Under the pieces are notes generated by a model. It was given only the letters and a program-made list of their open reading frames with translations, did no database searches and had not been told where the DNA came from. Shown here one piece after another: positions 33,685-37,825 of a stretch of 37,825 bases of DNA. Every line of letters starts with the position of its first letter. Within the stretch, counting starts at the first letter, position 1. Origin of the DNA: Lachnospiraceae bacterium (GTDB lineage: Bacteria; Bacillota; Clostridia; Lachnospirales; Lachnospiraceae); assembly GCA_022766515.1 (NCBI GenBank), contig JALEPA010000020.1, positions 1-37,825 on the forward strand, in the 5' to 3' direction. A program made the translations under genes and the position numbers.

Positions 33685-33710
33685 TTATCGGTCTGTATCC
33701 GATGTCTTTA
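33685..33710 (-). promoter_or_regulatory. Sigma28 (SigD/FliA) promoter of flagellin
   Basis: On the minus strand TAAA (33710-33707), 15 bases, then CCGATAA (33691-33685), close to the flagellar sigma consensus TAAA-N15-GCCGATAA. The last four bases of the -10 coincide with the arginine codon end and TAA stop of the upstream FliK-like gene. The start would be near 33678. Confidence 0.8.
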
Positions 33711-36700
33711 CGGTGTCTACTACCTGTGCAACCAAAACCTTTGCTACTGCATACAAAATTCTGCCATCTGTCTCTGACGCATCTGCTTCATTTTTCTGCC
33801 AGAAATCTGCCTGTTTGAAATCCATGCCGTAGGATAAGTTCTTCACCTCACAACCTAATGATTCCAAACTTGTCTGAAGAGATTCCTGCATATCCTGCAA
33901 ACGCTCATAACCTGCTCGGTCCCCACAAAGGATCAATCCCTTGACCTCGCCTTCTTTGATACGCAGCTCCATCGAGATCTGCATCGGCTCATCAATGGAG
34001 ACTTGTACTCTTCCCGCATGATCTCCTGTTCGACGAACTGTCAGGTTCATGCAGACAATCGAATCTCCTGCCTGCATCGGTATTTCATATTTCTCATTCG
34101 CTGCCAGGCTGCGATGCAGCTGTACCAATCCTCTCAGTCTAGCACTCTCTACCATGTCACTGTATGTTATATCGGCTGTTTGCTCATATTCCGTGAGAAC
34201 CCGCTCCAAATAGGCATCGTTTTGTTCCAGCTTAGCCTGCAGATCCTCTTGACTTTCCCAATCATCCGGTTGTCCGTCAAATGCCGCATCCCACCGGTCC
34301 GTACTCTCCGCAAATCTGCGGCCGCCACGATACATATCTTTCCACAGAGATCCCTGCTCCATATAGGTAGCTGCTGCCTGTATATGTTCATAATGATCCG
34401 TAAGGTCATTATTTGCCAAAAACTCTACCGTCTTGTCAGCATCTGCAAAAGTATCGCGAAGTTCTTTCGCCTGCTCCGCATAATACTCTTTCTCCAGCAC
34501 TTCATCGCCCTGCATCTCCTGCATGGCATCTGCTGCTGCATCCAAAGTATACTGTAGCATTTCTTCAGGATGTCCATCGGTCAATGTCTGTATTTTTTCC
34601 GGTGTCGCCTGATCCCACGCCTGGAAAGCCTGCTCTTTATAAAATGCCGTCTCGATCTGACGGGTAATGCTGCCAGCCGACTCGACCGATTGCTTCAGAT
34701 CGCTGGTATCATCCACGCGTTGGTCAATCCCGTTCCCCTTCTCTGTGCGCACCGCTGTCAGCAGATTGGCTAATGTCATCTGTCTGCCGGACTGCAATAC
34801 CGCTCCGATCGCTGCGCCATCGCTTTGTTCGATCTGATGCAGTAATCTAAAAATTCCTATATAGCCACTACGCTCCTGCTCCGTGATCTGATCACTTTTT
34901 TCTAACTGCCATAAATATTTGCTAAAGTTTTGCTGTTCTTTCGCCTCTTGATCTGCCTGCTGATCCAACTGCTCGTTAAGCTGCTCTACTGTCTGTTCCA
35001 AAGGATTGTTTCCCTGACGGATCATGTCCAATACAACAGACGGTTTCATCTGACGGATCATTTGGTTGACCTGTGCATCCCACGAACGCATCGTCTGCAC
35101 ATTATCCAGCGTAATTTCCATGCGATTGTATCCCAAAATACGGACAGCTCTTTGATTCGCCTCCGTGTCTTCTAAGCCAAGCTCCTGCAACAAATCCGGG
35201 ATGCTGTCCCATGCCTTGCGGATATTATCCCCCAAGTCCGGACGAACCTGCGTACTGACTGCCTCATAATCCTGCTGATACTGCCATGCACTTCTCGTTG
35301 CACTGATCGCCACACTGTGCAATTCCTGCACCGTCATCAAGGCATGCTGCCGCATACTTCCTGCCAGCACAACTGCGGGTGCTTGTGCGATCTCTCTTAC
35401 CGCTGACACGGTATCCTGCATCAATGTGATCTGATCTGCCTCAACCGGTGTCCCATTTTGCGCCCCCTGGCTCTGGAAATATACTGCTTCCATCTGACGA
35501 AGCCGGTCCACCAGGTCTGCCAACGGCTGTGTCTCCACTTGGATTCCCTGCTGCCACATCTTCATAATGGAAGAGGAAGTCATGCGAAGACGGATTTCCT
35601 CCAAACGACGATATAAAGTAATCTGCTCAATAGATTGCCGGTCTATCGTCTCACTTTCCTGCAGATATGAGCCCTGTTCCGTCTCTGAACCGGAGAAAGA
35701 AACATCCTGTCCGGTTTTAGCTGCTATCGAATCCAAAGTACCCTGCTGTTGTACTGTATGCGCCTGTTCCAAAGCACCTTGGTCCTGTCCGCTTTCCTGT
35801 ACAGCAAGCGCCTGTTCCAGCGTGACTTGGTCCATGTCCTGTGCCTGTCCATTACGCTCCATCTGCATGACAATATTTGCCGAGTCCAGTTCGCTAACAC
35901 GATCTGCAAGCTGTTCTGCCTGCCATGCCGTGTCACTGCCGGGTATCGTATCGACACCTCTCTGTCCGTATGCCATCGTCTGCACAATATCTGCTGCAAC
36001 CTGCTCCAGCGGCAATTCCGTCCGCATATTCTGCAAAACATCTAAAACCGCCATGTTATTTTCTGTAATCGGAAGTTCATTGGCAAACAGCCACTTTGCC
36101 TGTTCCAGACTGTCCGCATCTGTCTGACCCAGTTTCTGTAAAAGTGTCTGCACCTGATCGGCATACTCCGTCCACTCACTCTCAGATACCGCATCCGCCG
36201 GCACGCCATTCGCTCCCGAATACATCCCCTGATAAATATTGGCGATAGAAGGCGTGTACCCTCCGTCAATGATGTAATGCATCGCCGCATCCGAGACACT
36301 GCCGATCTGTGTATACATCTGCAAGCCATTTACGACCTGATTGACATTTTGGGTCGTCACAGGCAGATCTGCCTGTGCCAGCATCTCACGGATCTGTGCG
36401 TCACTTTTTTGCGACAAAAATCCGCCCGCCTGCATGCTCTCCAAATCTTCCTGCATCTGTCTGCGAAATTCCAGATTTTCTTCCTGTCGATCCCGCTTCC
36501 ATTTGCGCTCCGTACGAATCCTCTCGACTGCGCGTTCCAGACTGGACTCCTGATACTTCTCTAACGCACTGCCTTCTTCCTGTGACAATGCCTGATAGTC
36601 CTCTCCCGTCAAAACAGCAAGATTCTGTCCCGCTGTTTCCTGGGTCTGTCCGGCATCAGAGACAAACTTTGCCTCATCTTTCTGCTGATCTGTGTACACC

Positions 36701-36900
36701 TTTGTAACCTGATCATTGTAATCACTATTGGGTGTAACAGGAACCTCCATGTTCCTCCATCTTGCAGATACTTTTTCCACAGAGCGTTTCATTGCCTGCT
36801 GCGAAGCTGTATTGATTCGCGTCCCGGAAAGTCCTGCATGATAGGCATCCGTGCCCTTTTGTTGTTTTTGTTCCTGTAAAACTACATCCCTTATATTCAT
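33685..36900 (-). CDS. Large FliK-like flagellar-locus protein
   Basis: A 1071-aa cytosolic protein without membrane spans or signal peptide. About residues 940-1040 read like the FliK C-terminal (Flg_hook) domain: a pair of beta segments NLTVRRTGDHAGRVQVSI and ISMELRIKEGEVKGLIL, then the helix LQDMQESLQTSLESLGCEVKNL. The preceding 900 residues are glutamine- and methionine-rich helices with a recurrent motif LP[VI]T..N followed by a helix (LPVTTQNV, LPITENNM, MEITLDNV). FliK measures hook length and switches flagellar export; if homologous, this is an unusually large version (typical FliK is 400-600). I am not certain of the family. The start at 36900 has GAGGGACAGC before it; a longer frame to 36930 lacks a ribosome binding site. 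Confidence 0.7.
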   Translation of the reverse strand: MNIRDVVLQEQKQQKGTDAYHAGLSGTRINTASQQAMKRSVEKVSARWRNMEVPVTPNSDYNDQVTKVYTDQQKDEAKFVSDAGQTQETAGQNLAVLTGEDYQALSQEEGSALEKYQESSLERAVERIRTERKWKRDRQEENLEFRRQMQEDLESMQAGGFLSQKSDAQIREMLAQADLPVTTQNVNQVVNGLQMYTQIGSVSDAAMHYIIDGGYTPSIANIYQGMYSGANGVPADAVSESEWTEYADQVQTLLQKLGQTDADSLEQAKWLFANELPITENNMAVLDVLQNMRTELPLEQVAADIVQTMAYGQRGVDTIPGSDTAWQAEQLADRVSELDSANIVMQMERNGQAQDMDQVTLEQALAVQESGQDQGALEQAHTVQQQGTLDSIAAKTGQDVSFSGSETEQGSYLQESETIDRQSIEQITLYRRLEEIRLRMTSSSIMKMWQQGIQVETQPLADLVDRLRQMEAVYFQSQGAQNGTPVEADQITLMQDTVSAVREIAQAPAVVLAGSMRQHALMTVQELHSVAISATRSAWQYQQDYEAVSTQVRPDLGDNIRKAWDSIPDLLQELGLEDTEANQRAVRILGYNRMEITLDNVQTMRSWDAQVNQMIRQMKPSVVLDMIRQGNNPLEQTVEQLNEQLDQQADQEAKEQQNFSKYLWQLEKSDQITEQERSGYIGIFRLLHQIEQSDGAAIGAVLQSGRQMTLANLLTAVRTEKGNGIDQRVDDTSDLKQSVESAGSITRQIETAFYKEQAFQAWDQATPEKIQTLTDGHPEEMLQYTLDAAADAMQEMQGDEVLEKEYYAEQAKELRDTFADADKTVEFLANNDLTDHYEHIQAAATYMEQGSLWKDMYRGGRRFAESTDRWDAAFDGQPDDWESQEDLQAKLEQNDAYLERVLTEYEQTADITYSDMVESARLRGLVQLHRSLAANEKYEIPMQAGDSIVCMNLTVRRTGDHAGRVQVSIDEPMQISMELRIKEGEVKGLILCGDRAGYERLQDMQESLQTSLESLGCEVKNLSYGMDFKQADFWQKNEADASETDGRILYAVAKVLVAQVVDTVKTSDTDR

Positions 36901-36964
36901 GCTGTCCCTCACTTTGAATTTTACTAACAATTATTTCGGCACCTTTGGCGATTTTCTGAAGTAT

Positions 36965-37056
36965 ACAAGAGCAAAGCCCGCGCTTTGCTCTGCAAGAATT
37001 GCTTTCGCAATTCTTGGTGATATATCACTACACTATGGGCAATTTTCTATATAATG
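36965..37056 (+). repeat. Interspersed palindromic repeat, unit 4
   Basis: Hairpin 1 here is AGAGCAAAGC-CCGC-GCTTTGCTCT: compared with units 1-3 one A-T pair has become G-C on both sides of the stem. Hairpin 2 is perfect (CAAGAATTGC-TTTC-GCAATTCTTG). A spacer and GGGCAATTTTCTATATAATG tail follow. The unit lies between the transglycosylase gene and the FliK-like gene, both transcribed leftward. Confidence 0.85.
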
Positions 37057-37088
37057 CACAAGAGCAAAGCCCGCGCTTTGCTCTTGTG
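37057..37088. repeat. Partial palindromic repeat (unit 5), long hairpin
   Basis: A perfect 14-bp stem, CACAAGAGCAAAGC-CCGC-GCTTTGCTCTTGTG, is a copy of hairpin 1 only, with the stem lengthened. It directly follows unit 4 and is 6 bases from the end of the transglycosylase gene, so it may act as a transcript-end structure, although no U-tract is visible. Confidence 0.8.
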
Positions 37089-37094
37089 TCCTCT

Positions 37095-37825
37095 TTATGA
37101 TTTTTTGGCTGTCTTGAAAGCTTCCTGATAACTAAGTACTTTACTGATGTAGCTTTTGCACTGCGATGGTATTCCGCCTGTTCGGCGCACCGTACCACTT
37201 CCTGCGTTATATGCCGCCAATGCCAGCTTGACATTTCCCTGAAATTCTTTTAACTTCTGCGCAATGCACTTTGCTCCGCCCATAATATTCTGTTCCGGAT
37301 CAAACGGATCATCCACACCCAAACCTCTTGCGGTATCCGGCATTAACTGCATGATGCCCATTGCTCCGGAGCTGGAAACATCTTTTGGATTGAAGTTGGA
37401 CTCCGCTTTTGCGATTCCTTTCAGCAGGCTCTCGTCCACACCATATTTTTTTGCTGCCTTTTTGAAATAGCTGTCATATGGTGTTGTTTTCATAGAAGAT
37501 GCCGTTGTCGTTGTTACTTTATTAGAAGTAGACTTAGAACGACTGGTTGAAGAAGTCGATGTCTTTTTCGCTCCTTGACTTTCCACATATTGCACATTGC
37601 TGCCCGTAGATGGATCTTTGTAAGTAACCACACCGGAGCGACTGTTCGTGGAAGTATCACCAGACTCTGATGATGTCTTCTGCGCTGTTTGTTCTGTCTC
37701 TTTTTGCGTCTGTAATGCTGCTTCAAAACTTGTGATGGAGGTATGTCTGCCGCTTTCCCCATGATGCGTCACCAAGGGTTTGATCTGTAATGTAGAAATC
37801 GCCTGCGTTGTCAAACCACATCCTC
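37095..37825 (-). CDS. Lytic transglycosylase (SLT domain), possibly flagellar
   Basis: The C-terminal ~125 residues form a soluble-lytic-transglycosylase domain: AKAESNFNPKDVSSSGAMGIMQLMP (catalytic glutamate in AES), then AAYNAGSGTV. This enzyme type cuts the glycan chain of peptidoglycan. The part before it is a Ser/Thr/Lys-rich linker with low complexity (about 45-110) and shows no signal peptide in the visible part. The frame is open to the window edge. A TTG at 37814 with GAGG 7 bases upstream could be the start, but the gene may also continue beyond the window. Its position beside flagellar genes suggests a role like FlgJ in opening the wall for the rod. Confidence 0.85.
   Translation of the reverse strand, partial: GCGLTTQAISTLQIKPLVTHHGESGRHTSITSFEAALQTQKETEQTAQKTSSESGDTSTNSRSGVVTYKDPSTGSNVQYVESQGAKKTSTSSTSRSKSTSNKVTTTTASSMKTTPYDSYFKKAAKKYGVDESLLKGIAKAESNFNPKDVSSSGAMGIMQLMPDTARGLGVDDPFDPEQNIMGGAKCIAQKLKEFQGNVKLALAAYNAGSGTVRRTGGIPSQCKSYISKVLSYQEAFKTAKKS

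Noticed and set aside
36901-36960. Sigma28 promoter before the FliK-like gene
   Set aside because: GCCGAAAT resembles the -10, but no TAAA occurs 15 bases upstream.
36851-37054. Plus-strand open frame through repeat unit 4
   Set aside because: It reads the repeat (RAKPALCSARIAFAILG) like the frames at 24675; shared peptide sequence comes from the DNA repeat, with no ribosome binding site.

Overview
This window looks like a chromosomal segment of a motile, Gram-positive anaerobe of the Clostridia, most likely a flagellated Lachnospiraceae (Roseburia/Agathobacter/Lachnospira-like). The reasons are strong GGAGG ribosome binding sites, a clostridial-type 6S RNA, phosphoketolase, GH42 beta-galactosidase, a flagellin/FliS cluster and a sigma28 promoter. 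The family assignment is an inference from gene content; nothing here fixes the genus. I see no rRNA, tRNA, CRISPR array, prophage or transposase gene.

Layout. (1) 1-1339, plus strand: the C-terminal part of xylulose-5-P/fructose-6-P phosphoketolase, ending at a strong shared terminator. (2) 3760-1505, minus: a zinc/cadmium efflux pair, a separate HMA metal-binding protein plus a P1B-ATPase without its own HMA domain, behind a sigma-A promoter with an ArsR/SmtB-type palindrome. (3) 9459-3800, minus: GH42 beta-galactosidase, PepD dipeptidase and a GT-C-like membrane protein, closely spaced. (4) 11389-9623, minus: an unrecognised coiled-coil protein, divergent from a LacI-family regulator (11776-12792, plus). 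(5) 16398-12846, minus: a secreted beta-helix protein, a small membrane protein and an HD-GYP phosphodiesterase. (6) 21876-16578, minus: a DRE-TIM aldolase, glutamate racemase, a permuted papain-like protein, MetY and a GH26-like TIM-barrel protein, the last with its own promoter. (7) 22149-21937, minus: 6S RNA. (8) 24483-22240, minus: an OmpR/PhoB-type response regulator and histidine kinase. (9) 24845-25612, plus: a secreted Ig-like protein, convergent with an orphan rmlC and a MerR/membrane-protein pair (27759-25732, minus). (10) 27955-30304, plus: rhomboid protease, a flavodoxin-SCP2 fusion and a HIT hydrolase. (11) 37825-30345, minus: lytic transglycosylase, a 1071-aa FliK-like protein, flagellin, FliS and MalQ. 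malQ overlaps fliS by ATGA, so a glucanotransferase is translationally tied to flagellar genes.

Most notable non-coding content: an interspersed palindromic repeat, about 90 bp per full unit, with four full copies and three fragments. Every copy with an identifiable tail lies in the same orientation in the window, and its first hairpin carries a compensatory A-T to G-C change. One copy abuts a different 162-bp foldback element with 18-bp terminal inverted repeats flanked by TAAT on both sides, placed just upstream of the flavodoxin-SCP2 gene. These repeats run into flanking reading frames and could create false N-terminal extensions in automated annotation. The repeat family is the best candidate here for an undescribed element.

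Coding starts were set by ribosome binding sites, promoter positions and overlaps; several differ from the longest possible reading frame.
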